Positions 34,915 through 44,655 of a stretch of DNA of 64,000 bases are shown piece after piece. Under the pieces are notes generated by a model. That model was not told the DNA's origin, did not search any database, and saw nothing but the letters and a program-made list of their open reading frames with translations. The stretch comes from Paenibacillus sp. FSL K6-1330 (GTDB lineage: Bacteria; Bacillota; Bacilli; Paenibacillales; Paenibacillaceae). The DNA is taken from contig NZ_CP150269.1 in NCBI RefSeq assembly GCF_037976825.1, positions 579,001 through 643,000 on the forward strand, read 5' to 3'. The first letter of the stretch is position 1. Each line of letters opens with the position of its first letter. Both the position numbers and the translations under genes were made by a program.

Positions 34915-37044
34915 ATGGATAACGTGGAACAGCGTGCGAAGGACCTTGTCGCGCAGATGACCTTAACCGAGAAGATAGGCCAGACGGTCCAGTATGGCCG
35001 GTGCGAGGAGCAGGAGCTGAAGCTGGTTGCCGAAGGCAAGATCGGGTCCTTGCTGAATGTACATGGTCCGAAAAAGATCAATGAGCTTCAGCGTCTGGCC
35101 GTAGAGGGGACGCGGCTGGGGATTCCCCTTCTCATCGGGGATGATGTCATTCACGGTTTTCGCACCATCTTTCCGATTCCGCTCGGCGAAGCCGCCAGCT
35201 GGGATCCCGAAGGGATGGAGAAGAACGCCCGCATTGCGGCAGTAGAGGCCGCAGCGGAAGGCATCCGCTGGACGTTTGCCCCGATGGTTGACATCACGCG
35301 TGATCCCCGTTGGGGCCGCATCGCGGAGAGCACGGGGGAGGACGTCTATCTGTCCTCCCTGGCCGCTGCCGCGAAGGTCAGGGGATTTCAAAGTCCGAAT
35401 GAGGACGGCTACCCGACGGTGGCGGCATGCGTGAAGCATTTTGCCGGTTACGGCTGGATCGAAGGCGGCCGGGACTATGACACGACGGACATGTCGGAGC
35501 GGACGCTCCGGGAAACCGTACTTCCCCCGTTCTATCACGGGATTCAGGCCGGGGCTCTGTCCGTGATGAGTGCCTTCAGCGAACTGAACGGCGTTCCGGC
35601 TTCCGGCAGCCGGTATCTGCTGAGGGGTATATTAAAGCAGGAATGGGGCTTTGACGGCATGGTGGTCAGCGATTGGGAGTCGATTGAAGAGCTGATCCAC
35701 CATGGCTATGCGGAAGACCGAAAGGATTCCGCGTTGAAGGGATTGAACGCCGGCGTCGACATGGACATGCACGCCGGAGTCTATCTCGATCATCTGGAAA
35801 CGCTGGTCCAGGAAAACCCTGAGCTGCTTAAGCTATTGGACGATGCGGTTCTCCGCATATTACAGGTAAAAATTCGCCTTGGATTGTTCGAGAATCCGTA
35901 TGTGAGCGAAGACGCTGAAGGCGCCGGAGATCCGCTGAAAGAGCAAGCCATTCCAGCGGATCATCTGGCTCAGGCCAGGGACAGCGCCCGGAGATCGATC
36001 GTGCTGCTGCAGAATAACGGCGGGATTTTGCCGTTGGATACCAGTAAGCACAAGAGACTGGCGTTAATTGGGCCGCTGGCGGATGACCGCCACAATTCGA
36101 TGGGCTGCTGGGCTTGGAAAGGCCGCGATGAGGACGTCGTCACGGTATGGGATGCTTTTCAATCGGAAATCGCACCTAAAGCCGAGGTATTCTATGAGCA
36201 GGGCAGCGGCATTCTGGAGGAACTGGATGGGGGAGTAGAACGGGCTGTGGAGCTCGCCAGACAGTGTGATGCCGCCGTGGTCGTTGTGGGTGAATCCGAA
36301 GCGATGACGGGCGAGCATTACAACGTAACGTCCATCACGCTTCCATCCTGCCAGGAGCGCCTGATTCAGGAGCTGAAACGTCAGACCGACACGCCGATCG
36401 TCGTCGTCCTGATGAACGGACGTCCGCTTGCCACTCCATGGCTGCATGAACATGCGGATGCTGTGGTTGAAGCGTGGCATTTGGGAACCACCACAGGTCA
36501 TGCGCTTGTGGACGTGCTCACCGGCGCTTACAATCCGAGTGGTCGCCTGCCGGTTACCGTTCCGCGTGCGACGGGCCAAATTCCGATGTATTACAACCGG
36601 AAGAATACCGGACGTCCTCATTTGTACGAAGATTATATCGATTGCGATGATTCTCCGCTGTATCCGTTCGGGTATGGCCTCAGTTATACAACGTTCGAAT
36701 ATACGGATTTGCAGCTGGATCGGCATCAAATCGGCCGGGACGAGACCGTACATGTATCCGTGAGCATAACGAATACCGGATCCAGAGCCGGCGAGGAAAC
36801 CGCGCAGCTGTATATCCGCGACTTGGTGGCAAGCTCTACCCGGCCGGTCAAAGAGTTGAAGGGATTCCGCAAGGTACAGCTGCAGCCGGGCGAGAACCGG
36901 ACGGTGCATTTTACGCTGGGGCGTGAAGAACTGGGGCTCTTGGATGAGAGGCTTGCGTTTACGGTCGAGCCCGGGAAGTTCCATGTCTGGGTCGGCCCGC
37001 ATTCGGAAGAAGGATTGCAGGCTGAGCTTGTGGTTGTTGAATAA
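34915..37044 (+). CDS. GH3 beta-glucosidase
   Basis: Glycoside hydrolase family 3 enzyme (709 aa) without signal peptide, so intracellular. The TIM barrel occupies about 1-330 with nucleophile Asp253 in VVSDWESIEEL and substrate-binding KHFAGYG. The second alpha/beta sandwich domain (about 365-560) follows, then a fibronectin III-like domain (about 610-700, VSVSITNTGSRAGEE). It would release glucose from imported beta-linked oligosaccharides; other beta-glycosides are possible. It is 26 bp after the permease and 25 bp before the next gene, so it belongs to the importer operon. Confidence 0.93.
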   Translation: MDNVEQRAKDLVAQMTLTEKIGQTVQYGRCEEQELKLVAEGKIGSLLNVHGPKKINELQRLAVEGTRLGIPLLIGDDVIHGFRTIFPIPLGEAASWDPEGMEKNARIAAVEAAAEGIRWTFAPMVDITRDPRWGRIAESTGEDVYLSSLAAAAKVRGFQSPNEDGYPTVAACVKHFAGYGWIEGGRDYDTTDMSERTLRETVLPPFYHGIQAGALSVMSAFSELNGVPASGSRYLLRGILKQEWGFDGMVVSDWESIEELIHHGYAEDRKDSALKGLNAGVDMDMHAGVYLDHLETLVQENPELLKLLDDAVLRILQVKIRLGLFENPYVSEDAEGAGDPLKEQAIPADHLAQARDSARRSIVLLQNNGGILPLDTSKHKRLALIGPLADDRHNSMGCWAWKGRDEDVVTVWDAFQSEIAPKAEVFYEQGSGILEELDGGVERAVELARQCDAAVVVVGESEAMTGEHYNVTSITLPSCQERLIQELKRQTDTPIVVVLMNGRPLATPWLHEHADAVVEAWHLGTTTGHALVDVLTGAYNPSGRLPVTVPRATGQIPMYYNRKNTGRPHLYEDYIDCDDSPLYPFGYGLSYTTFEYTDLQLDRHQIGRDETVHVSVSITNTGSRAGEETAQLYIRDLVASSTRPVKELKGFRKVQLQPGENRTVHFTLGREELGLLDERLAFTVEPGKFHVWVGPHSEEGLQAELVVVE

Positions 37045-37069
37045 ACCGGAATCAAAGGGGGATTTATGC

Positions 37070-39142
37070 ATGGACTACCGCGTAATTAAAGAAGGAGACG
37101 TATTTTTTCTGACCGGGCTTAATGGAGATATCGTCCTCGGGGATGATCAAGGCCATGGGTTATATACGAAGGATACGCGTTTCCTGAGCCGCATGGAGCT
37201 GTTCATCGACGGTGAGAAGCCTTCGCTCTTGTCCTCTACGGGCGACAAGAGTTATGTGGCATCCTTCCGCCTAATGAAGGATACAAAGGATGTAGGGGCG
37301 ATTGAAGTGCTTCGGGAGCGTTTTATCTATAATGGCATCCTGTACGAGCGCTGCACCTTGACCAATTATTTTGTGACGGATTCGAATATCGAGTTCACGG
37401 TTTCCTTTGATGCCGATTTTCAGGATATGTTCCTGGTGCGTAAATATCGTACCGGGGAAGTTGGCAAGATGGAGGGTATACGGACAGGCGATCAAGATAT
37501 GACGCTGGCCTATGTCGGCGCCGACAACCTGAGAAGGCAGACACGCATTACTTGGGATGCGGATGGCGGCCAAGCGGATGAATCCGGGAATGTTTCGTTC
37601 CCTTTGTCCCTGAAAGCCAAAGAGCAGAAGGTTATTACGTTCTTTGTTTCGCCGATGACGGAGCAGCATTCCGCAGCGGATCAGTTGACCTACGAAGAGG
37701 GGCTGAAGAAGCTCGAAGCCTCCTATGAAGCTTGGTACGCGAACAGCTCGCAGGTCCAGTCGGACTCCGCGCTGTTCAGCGGCTTGTACCAGAGAGGACT
37801 GCAGGATCTGCGCATGCTGACGACCGATGTAGGCTTCGGCGATACAACGGTCGCGGGGCTGCCGTGGTTCGCGGTTCCATTCGGCAGAGACAGCTTGATC
37901 ACGGCCCTGTTCATGCTTCCGGTGAATCCGCTCCATGCCAAGGGGACCCTGAGAACGCTCGCAGCTTATCAAGGTGAGAAGACCGATCCTTGGCGGGATG
38001 AGCAGCCGGGCAAAATCATGCATGAGATTCGCTATGGTGAGCTGGTCACGACGAACCAATCCCCGTTCTCGCCGTACTACGGCACCATCGACTCCACGCC
38101 GCTGTTTCTGGCGCTGATCGGCGAATATTACCGCTGGACGGGCGATCTTTCCTTGGCGGAGGAGCTTAAGCCAAACATGCTGCGGGCATTGGATTACATC
38201 GATGCCGCACTTGAAGCGGGCTCCGGCTTCATGGCCTACAAACAGGAAGCGGAGAAAGGCTTTCCGAACCAGGGCTGGAAGGATTCCGCCAACTCGATCA
38301 TTCATGAGAACGGGGAGTACGCGGAATCTCCGATCGCGCTGTCGGAGGTTCAGGGTTACGTGTATCAAGCGAAGAAATCGCTGGCACCCGTCTTCGCAGA
38401 GCTGGGCGAGCCGGATCTGGCCCGCAAGCTGGAGACGGAAGCCGAGGAGCTTCGCGCCCGTTTCGAAGCGGCCTTCTGGATGGAGGATCAGCAGTGTTAT
38501 GCCATCGCTTTGGATAAGGACCTGCGTCAGGTCCGAAGCGTCACCTCGAACCCGGGGCATCTGCTCATGAGCGGACTGCCGGAAGAGAGCCGGGCGAAAG
38601 CCCAGTCCGAGCGGATGCTCCGAAACGATATGTTTAACGGATACGGTATCCGTACGATGAGCACAGACTCCACCGGATATTATCCGGCGAGCTATCACAA
38701 TGGCAGCGTATGGCCGCATGACAATGCCATGATCCTGCTGGGTCTCGGCAAGCAAGGATTCAAAGCTGAGGCAGGCAAGGTGATCTCCGGCCTGCTGCAG
38801 GCTTCCGCACATTTTGAATACCAGCGTCTTCCGGAGCTGTTCTGCGGACATGATGCGAAGCTGGGCCATCCGGTTCCGTACCCGACAACCTGCTCGCCGC
38901 AGGCATGGGCGGCCGGAACCTCGATTGTCTTCCTACAGGCAATGCTCGGATTGTACCCGAATGCGGTGACCAAGGAAATCGCATTGTCCCCGTTCCTTCC
39001 GGAAGGGATGAATGAACTGAAGGCCGAACGGATTGCGATCGGAAGCGGCCATCTGTCCGTCAGCGTCGTGCGTGAAGCTGACGGCAGCACGTTCCGCGTG
39101 GAAGTGCTTGAGAATACAACCGGATTTAATCTCGTTGGCTGA
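37070..39142 (+). CDS. Glycogen debranching-type glycosidase
   Basis: A 690-residue protein with an N-terminal debranching-enzyme domain (about 1-220, GDIVLGDDQGHGLYTKDTRF and the RERF...YERCTLTN strands) and a C-terminal six-hairpin glycosidase barrel (about 260-660; WFAVPFGRDSLITALF, QGWKDSANSI, YHNGSVWPHDNAMIL). It matches amylo-alpha-1,6-glucosidase-like proteins, widespread but with uncertain substrates. No signal peptide. ATG 37070 behind AAAGGGGGAT. The long antisense frames inside are shadows. It ends the operon, with a terminator at 39166. Confidence 0.87.
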   Translation: MDYRVIKEGDVFFLTGLNGDIVLGDDQGHGLYTKDTRFLSRMELFIDGEKPSLLSSTGDKSYVASFRLMKDTKDVGAIEVLRERFIYNGILYERCTLTNYFVTDSNIEFTVSFDADFQDMFLVRKYRTGEVGKMEGIRTGDQDMTLAYVGADNLRRQTRITWDADGGQADESGNVSFPLSLKAKEQKVITFFVSPMTEQHSAADQLTYEEGLKKLEASYEAWYANSSQVQSDSALFSGLYQRGLQDLRMLTTDVGFGDTTVAGLPWFAVPFGRDSLITALFMLPVNPLHAKGTLRTLAAYQGEKTDPWRDEQPGKIMHEIRYGELVTTNQSPFSPYYGTIDSTPLFLALIGEYYRWTGDLSLAEELKPNMLRALDYIDAALEAGSGFMAYKQEAEKGFPNQGWKDSANSIIHENGEYAESPIALSEVQGYVYQAKKSLAPVFAELGEPDLARKLETEAEELRARFEAAFWMEDQQCYAIALDKDLRQVRSVTSNPGHLLMSGLPEESRAKAQSERMLRNDMFNGYGIRTMSTDSTGYYPASYHNGSVWPHDNAMILLGLGKQGFKAEAGKVISGLLQASAHFEYQRLPELFCGHDAKLGHPVPYPTTCSPQAWAAGTSIVFLQAMLGLYPNAVTKEIALSPFLPEGMNELKAERIAIGSGHLSVSVVREADGSTFRVEVLENTTGFNLVG

Positions 39143-39165
39143 TCGGTCATAAGATGTATGGCGGA

Positions 39166-39207
39166 ACAACCTGCCTCTTAGCATTTAAGGAGCAGGTTGT
39201 TTTTTTG
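39166..39207 (+). terminator. Rho-independent terminator
   Basis: ACAACCTGC/GCAGGTTGT stem followed by a run of T. Ends the importer/glycosidase operon. Confidence 0.85.
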
Positions 39208-39293
39208 TTGAAATTTTAGGAACGTATGTTCTATAATAATGAAGCGAGTTCGAACAACATATTAGTGTATACATATTGGATTGGAGAGAACAT

Positions 39294-39764
39294 ATGAATT
39301 CCTATTGTACATATGCATTACATCAGATTGAGGTTGCTATCGTTTCCATTGTTGCGATTATCGACAAGCTCGATGAAGCGGATTTGCTCGTTAAGCCGAC
39401 AGAGGGTAAATATTCTGTCGGGGAACTGCTTAAGCATATCGCCGTCATCTGCCGAGCCGATTTCCACATATCCGGAGGAGCCACGCAAGAGGAGATGAGC
39501 ACCTATTATGCAGGTGTATCGTTAAATAACCTGAAGGATTTACAGGCTGAATTATTAAGCAGCTATTCCTATCTGGAGCAGGCGTTTAGAGAGATGACAG
39601 AAGAAGAGCTCCATCAGGAGATGACGTCCTACTGGGGTGTCACCTATTCGAGGTATGAATGGCTGCTCGAAATCGTGGCGCATGTGTATCACCACAGAGG
39701 ACAACTGCATGCGATGCTGGTTCATTGTAACGGGAAGGACCCGAAGGTACCGTTATTCGAGTAG
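39294..39764 (+). CDS. DinB family protein
   Basis: Four-helix-bundle DinB/YfiT-like protein (156 aa). The three metal-binding histidines are expected at LLKHIAVI (about residue 48) and HVYHHRGQLHAML (about 137-141), all visible. Members are metal-dependent transferases or unknown, often stress-linked; several use bacillithiol. ATG 39294 with GGAGAG upstream. Stands alone with its own terminator. Confidence 0.85.
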   Translation: MNSYCTYALHQIEVAIVSIVAIIDKLDEADLLVKPTEGKYSVGELLKHIAVICRADFHISGGATQEEMSTYYAGVSLNNLKDLQAELLSSYSYLEQAFREMTEEELHQEMTSYWGVTYSRYEWLLEIVAHVYHHRGQLHAMLVHCNGKDPKVPLFE

Positions 39765-39791
39765 CAATTGCGTGGAGGATTATCAGCCCTG

Positions 39792-39826
39792 GCCGGACAA
39801 GGATTTATTCTTGGTCGGCTTTTTTT
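39792..39826 (+). terminator. Rho-independent terminator
   Basis: GCCGGACAAG pairs imperfectly with CTTGGTCGGC and is followed by TTTTTTT. Ends the DinB gene. Confidence 0.75.
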
Positions 39827-40178
39827 CAGCATTTGAAAGTTCCTTTCCTCGCATAGAAATTCACATAAAAAACATACAATCGCGCATCGTCAATCCTTCT
39901 GGGAATCCTTTATAGTAATGACACAGCATGGAATGTGCTTGTCACCCACCGTTAAGCCCCCGCAGATTTACTCACGGCAATATCGTGTTACTTATCTTAC
40001 AGCAGCGCGTGAACCAACATACCCACTCATTATATTTTCCGGATGATTCACTACAAACATTGCTAGTACTCAAGATTTTACCTTTGTTAGGGCTAACCAA
40101 CAAGGTTATTCGCGTTTGCGGCGTGACGTGGAGTACTGCGGCGACGGTTGACCGACACAGGGCACATAGAAGTTCAAG

Positions 40179-40188
40179 GGAGGTGATC
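40179..40188 (+). promoter_or_regulatory. Orphan strong Shine-Dalgarno sequence (STAB-SD-like)
   Basis: GGAGGTGATC is a perfect 10-base complement of the 16S rRNA 3' end, yet the next real start is at 40307. In Bacillus thuringiensis cry mRNAs such upstream sites bind 30S subunits and stabilise the 5' end. That role here is inference. Confidence 0.4.
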
Positions 40189-40207
40189 GGCACGAACGGA
40201 ACATAAA

Positions 40208-40221
40208 TGTAAGCGCATACT
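40208..40221 (+). promoter_or_regulatory. cre-like site upstream of GH87 gene
   Basis: TGTAAGCGCATACT matches 12 of 14 cre positions, 86 bp before the ATG. Possible CcpA control. Confidence 0.35.
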
Positions 40222-40306
40222 TTTTTTCTTTCAACATGCGGCCAAAAAGGCGAGATTATGTATGCAATGTACAGAAGGAAAGCATTTGATATCAGGAGGT
40301 TGGATA

Positions 40307-43300
40307 ATGAAATCCAGAAGGTTGATGAATACAATCAAGCCTGCTGTAATGAGCTTACTCGCATGGATTCTGATATGGACACAGCTGATCATCGTGCCTG
40401 ACCCGGGCTTTGCGGAACAATCCCATACCGATTCGCACCCAGCCACTCAGATTGGAGATTGGCAGCAAATGGATGGCGATCCCGCGACGGGGGAACCCGT
40501 TAGTGATAATCCGGACACAGGGCAGCCTGGTTCAGGTCATGAGGAGGTGCCTGGAGATGGCTCAGGTAATGAAGGCACTCCCGGCAGTGGATCCGGAGAA
40601 GGTAAAGCTCCTGCATCCGGGGATGCCGTAATCGTGGTGGAGCCTGGCAATCTGGCGGCGGGCAAGAATATGACAGCCAGCTCCTATAACCAGACTTATG
40701 TTGCCGGGAATGCCAATGACTCTAACCAGGCCACCTACTGGGAAAGCAATAACAATGCCTTTCCACAGTGGCTTCAGGTGGATCTGGATGGCTCCTACAA
40801 TGTCAACAAAGTGATATTGAAGCTGCCCGCGAGCGGGTGGGAGACGAGATCCCAGACCTTGACCGTACAGGCCAGCAGCAACGGCTCGACGTTCACCAAC
40901 CTGGCTTCATCCGCTGCCTATACATTTAATCCGGCAGACGGCAATAAGGTTACGATCAATCTGACGGCACAATCGGCGCGATATGTGCGGCTGCTCTTCA
41001 CGGCCAATACGGCATGGCCTGCCGGTCAGATTTCCGAGTTCGAAGTATACGGCCAGGCTCCAACCGGGGATACAGAGGCTCCGGCTGCCCCGGGTAACCT
41101 CGCTTATACTGAGCCTGCTTCTGGTCAGATTAAGCTGACTTGGTCGGCATCAGCCGACAATGTCGGTGTATCGGGGTACGATGTTTATGCCGATCATGCG
41201 GTGAGGGCAAGTGTAGCCGGCAATGTGCTGACGTATACGGATAATCAGCCTGCTGCTGCCACTGTCAGTTACTATGTGAAGGCCAAAGATGCTGCTGGTA
41301 ATGTATCTGCCGCTAGCAACACGGTGACCCGCACGGGCAGTGGCAGCGGAGGCACCGGAACCAATCTCGCACTGAACAAACCGATCACAGCTTCATCGAA
41401 CGAGTACATTTATGCCGCTTCCAATGCCAATGATGGCAGCTTGAGCACGTATTGGGAAGGTGGGGCAAACAGCTATCCGCATACGCTGACCATCGACTTA
41501 GGCTCAAATTCGGACATCTCCTCGGTCGTACTGAAACTGAATCCGGATAGCCAGTGGGGAACGCGGACACAGACTATTCAGGTGCTGGGTCACGATCAGA
41601 ACAGTACCACCTTCACGAATCTGGTATCCGCTGCGCAGTATACCTTTAACCCGGCTTTGGGAAATACCGTGACCATTCCGGTTGCTGCGAAGGTTAGCGC
41701 CGTACAGCTGAGAATCACCGCAAATACCGGTTCGTCCGGAGGGCAAATTGCCGAATTTCAGGTCATCGGCACGCCTGCTTCCAATCCGGATTTGACGATT
41801 ACGGGAATGTCTTGGTCACCGGTGAACCCGGTGGAAACCGACAGCATTGTAGTAACGGCAGTAGTGAAGAATATCGGAACTTTGTCTTCCGGGGCGACAA
41901 CAGTAAATTTCTACCACGGCAATACCAAGCTCGGTACTTCGAATGTGGCAGGATTGGCAGCCGGTGCTTCGGCTAATGTGACATTGAATCTTGGTGCGAA
42001 GGAGGCTGGTACGTATCAGCTCACAGCCAAGGTGGATGAGAACAATGCCGTTATTGAGCAGAACGAAGTCAACAACAGCTACATGCATCCGACATCCATG
42101 GTCATCAGCCCTGTTCAAAGCTCCGACCTGGTGGCAACGACGAGCTGGTCACCGGGCAATCCAGCTGCCGGAAACAGCGTGAATTTCACCGTTACGGTGA
42201 AGAACCAGGGTACGGCCGCATCCGCTGGAGGAGCCCACAACATTAAGGTGACCTTGAGCGATGCGAATACGAACAATATCATTCAGACCTTTACAGGCAC
42301 AGTGAATGGCGCCATCGCCAGCGGGGCTTCGGCTCAGCCGGTGAACGTCGGCAGTTGGACGGCTGCCAACGGCAAGTATAACGTGAAGACCGAGGTGGCT
42401 GTGGATGCCAATGAGCTGCCGGTGAAGCAAGGTAACAACATCTCAACAAGCCCACTATTTATCGGGCGGGGCGCAAATATGCCGTACGACATGTATGAGG
42501 CTGAGGATGCCGTCGTTGGCGGCGGAGCGGCTGTTGTCGGGCCGAACCGCAACATCGGGGATATTGCCGGAGAAGCAGCCGGCCGGAAGGCGGTCACACT
42601 CAATTCAACAGGCAGCTTCGTAGAGTTCACGACGAAAGCCAGCACGAATAGTCTGGTTACGCGCTTCTCGATTCCGGATGCGCCTGGCGGCGGAGGGATC
42701 GATGCCACGCTGAACATCTATGTGAATGGCGTCTTTACGAAGGCAATCAATCTCACTTCCAAATATGCATGGCTGTATGGCGATGAGGCCGATCCAAGAA
42801 ATAGCCCATCTGAGGGAGCACCTCGTCATATATATGACGAGGCCAACATCATGTTTGACACCACCATCCCGAAGGGCAGCAAAATCCGCCTGCAGAAGGA
42901 TGCGGCCAACACAAGCCAGTACGCCATTGATTTTATCAACCTGGAACAGGTGTCGTTAATTCCGAATCCGGACCCGGCTAAATATGTCGTTCCGGCAGGT
43001 TTTACGCATCAGGACGTGCAGAACGCCTTGGATAAATTCCGCATGGATACGACGGGGAATTTGGTCGGCGTCTATCTCCCGGCTGGAACCTATCAGACTT
43101 CGAATAAGCTCCAGGTTTACGGCAAGCCCGTGAAGATCGTCGGTGCGGGTCCATGGTTTACGCGTTTTACCGCCCCATCGTCACAGAACAATACCGATAT
43201 CGGATTTTCCATCAATTCAACGGCGAACGGCTCTACCTTCGCGAACTTTGCATACTTTGGCAATTACACCTCGCGGATCGACGGACCGGGTAAAGTGTTC

Positions 43301-44149
43301 GATTTCTCGAATGTCGCGAACATTACGATCGATAACATCTGGGTGGAGCACCAAGTGTGCATGTATTGGGGAGCCAACACGGATTACATGAAAATTACCA
43401 ACTCCCGGATCCGCAACGTGTTTGCTGACGGGATCAACATGACCAATGGCAGCACGAACAATCTCGTAAGCAACATTGAGGCACGGGCAACGGGTGATGA
43501 CAGCTTTGCTCTGTTCTCCGCGATTGATGCGGGAGGGGCAGACGAGAAGGATAACGTCTACGAGAATCTGACTTCGCTGCTGACCTGGCGTGCGGCGGGC
43601 CTTGCGGTATATGGAGGATACGGCAATACGTTCCGTAATATCTACATTGCGGATACGCTCTGTTATTCCGGCGTCACGATCAGCTCGCTGGATTTCGGAT
43701 ACCCGATGAACGGCTTCGGAGCATCGCCGCCGACCCAATTCGAGAATATCTCGATTGTCCGTGCTGGCGGCCATTTCTGGGACCAGCAGACCTTCCCGGC
43801 GATGTGGCTGTTCTCAGCCTCGAAGGTGTTCCAAGGCATTCGGGTAACGGACGTAGATATTATCGATCCGACTTACCACGGCATTATGTTCCAGACCAAT
43901 TATGTTGGCGGGCAGCCGCAGAATCCGGTCAAGGATACGATCTTTACGAACATTACGATCACAGGGGCCAAAAAGAGCGGCGACGCATTTGACGCGAAAT
44001 CAGGCGTAGGGATCTGGGCTAACGAAATGCCGGAACCGAACCAAGGTCCGGCCGTTGGCAGCGTGACCTTTAATAACCTGAAGATCACCGATACCGTAAC
44101 GCCGATCAAGAATAACACATCGACGTTTACGATTAATGTGAATCCTTAA
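40307..44149 (+). CDS. Secreted GH87 alpha-1,3-glucanase (mutanase-like)
   Basis: Multidomain secreted enzyme (1280 aa). Signal peptide about 1-36 (ending PGFA). A Gly/Ser/Pro/Asp-rich linker (about 40-110), discoidin domain 1 (114-248), fibronectin III (258-341), discoidin domain 2 (351-488), two CARDB-type domains (491-601 and 604-715), a CBM6/35-like domain (724-884, starting YEAEDAVVGGG), and a right-handed beta-helix catalytic domain (886-1280). FADGINM gives Asp1041 and GDDSF gives Asp1064/Asp1065; the 23-residue spacing and DD pair match the three catalytic Asp known in GH87 Agl-FH1. Substrate should be alpha-1,3-glucan or nigeran of fungi or dental-type mutan. ATG 40307 behind AGGAGG. 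Monocistronic. Confidence 0.88.
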   Translation: MKSRRLMNTIKPAVMSLLAWILIWTQLIIVPDPGFAEQSHTDSHPATQIGDWQQMDGDPATGEPVSDNPDTGQPGSGHEEVPGDGSGNEGTPGSGSGEGKAPASGDAVIVVEPGNLAAGKNMTASSYNQTYVAGNANDSNQATYWESNNNAFPQWLQVDLDGSYNVNKVILKLPASGWETRSQTLTVQASSNGSTFTNLASSAAYTFNPADGNKVTINLTAQSARYVRLLFTANTAWPAGQISEFEVYGQAPTGDTEAPAAPGNLAYTEPASGQIKLTWSASADNVGVSGYDVYADHAVRASVAGNVLTYTDNQPAAATVSYYVKAKDAAGNVSAASNTVTRTGSGSGGTGTNLALNKPITASSNEYIYAASNANDGSLSTYWEGGANSYPHTLTIDLGSNSDISSVVLKLNPDSQWGTRTQTIQVLGHDQNSTTFTNLVSAAQYTFNPALGNTVTIPVAAKVSAVQLRITANTGSSGGQIAEFQVIGTPASNPDLTITGMSWSPVNPVETDSIVVTAVVKNIGTLSSGATTVNFYHGNTKLGTSNVAGLAAGASANVTLNLGAKEAGTYQLTAKVDENNAVIEQNEVNNSYMHPTSMVISPVQSSDLVATTSWSPGNPAAGNSVNFTVTVKNQGTAASAGGAHNIKVTLSDANTNNIIQTFTGTVNGAIASGASAQPVNVGSWTAANGKYNVKTEVAVDANELPVKQGNNISTSPLFIGRGANMPYDMYEAEDAVVGGGAAVVGPNRNIGDIAGEAAGRKAVTLNSTGSFVEFTTKASTNSLVTRFSIPDAPGGGGIDATLNIYVNGVFTKAINLTSKYAWLYGDEADPRNSPSEGAPRHIYDEANIMFDTTIPKGSKIRLQKDAANTSQYAIDFINLEQVSLIPNPDPAKYVVPAGFTHQDVQNALDKFRMDTTGNLVGVYLPAGTYQTSNKLQVYGKPVKIVGAGPWFTRFTAPSSQNNTDIGFSINSTANGSTFANFAYFGNYTSRIDGPGKVFDFSNVANITIDNIWVEHQVCMYWGANTDYMKITNSRIRNVFADGINMTNGSTNNLVSNIEARATGDDSFALFSAIDAGGADEKDNVYENLTSLLTWRAAGLAVYGGYGNTFRNIYIADTLCYSGVTISSLDFGYPMNGFGASPPTQFENISIVRAGGHFWDQQTFPAMWLFSASKVFQGIRVTDVDIIDPTYHGIMFQTNYVGGQPQNPVKDTIFTNITITGAKKSGDAFDAKSGVGIWANEMPEPNQGPAVGSVTFNNLKITDTVTPIKNNTSTFTINVNP

Positions 44150-44236
44150 TACTCAAGCTGTGAAGCAAGATCAGCGCGGCTTGCAGAACGAGCAGCTAAG
44201 CTACGTGCAGAGCAGACCCGAATGGTGCATTTGAAG

Positions 44237-44282
44237 CATGGAACCGTAAGCCGTCCGAACTTTTCGGGCGGCCTGTTCCATG
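44237..44282 (+). terminator. Nested hairpin after GH87 gene
   Basis: CATGGAAC pairs with GTTCCATG outside, and GCCGTCCGA with TCGGGCGGC inside. No good T run, so it may work as a 3' mRNA protector as much as a terminator. Confidence 0.55.
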
Positions 44283-44556
44283 TTCGATCTTAGCCTACGC
44301 TGCAGGAGGCCTTTTTCTAGATGCACCGTAACTGCGGACGGGTGAAACATGATCACACCTTTTTACTCTCGTAAATCTCCAACAAGAGCATGCTCTATTG
44401 GGGTGTAGCGGTGTCATAGTATCGTCGTTCGTGCCATGATATTTGTTACATTGAGTTGATATTCTTTTAAATTCGACAAAATAATACAAATTTCGCTATA
44501 GACTATGGCTAAATCATTCCTCTATGATAGATATTAAATAGTTTGGCGAGCTATTC

Positions 44557-44570
44557 TGAAAGCGCTATCC
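44557..44570 (+). promoter_or_regulatory. cre-like site upstream of glpP
   Basis: TGAAAGCGCTATCC matches 13 of 14 cre positions. Glycerol-phosphate genes are known CcpA targets in Bacillus. Confidence 0.5.
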
Positions 44571-44655
44571 TAACCTCTTCGCTGAACCGAATGATCCTAA
44601 GTCTAGGGGGAATCCAACAAACCAGGGATATAGCAGAATCTGTTGTTAACTGAAT

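Larger units (their letters stand above)
39827..40306. other. Long upstream region of the GH87 gene
   Basis: About 480 bp without a credible gene. It holds an unusually strong Shine-Dalgarno-like sequence far from any start (40179-40188), a cre-like box (40208-40221), and presumably the GH87 promoter. The open frame 39928-40206 lacks a binding site and protein character. Confidence 0.5.

Noticed and set aside
37271..38869. Open frame of 532 codons on the minus strand inside the debranching-type gene
   Set aside because: No ribosome binding site, and its translation is rich in Arg/Gln/His as expected from the complement of a GC-biased gene. The plus-strand gene has clear glycosidase motifs.
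39928..40206. Open frame of 92 codons before the GH87 gene
   Set aside because: No ribosome binding site and no protein-like pattern; its end merely contains the orphan Shine-Dalgarno sequence.
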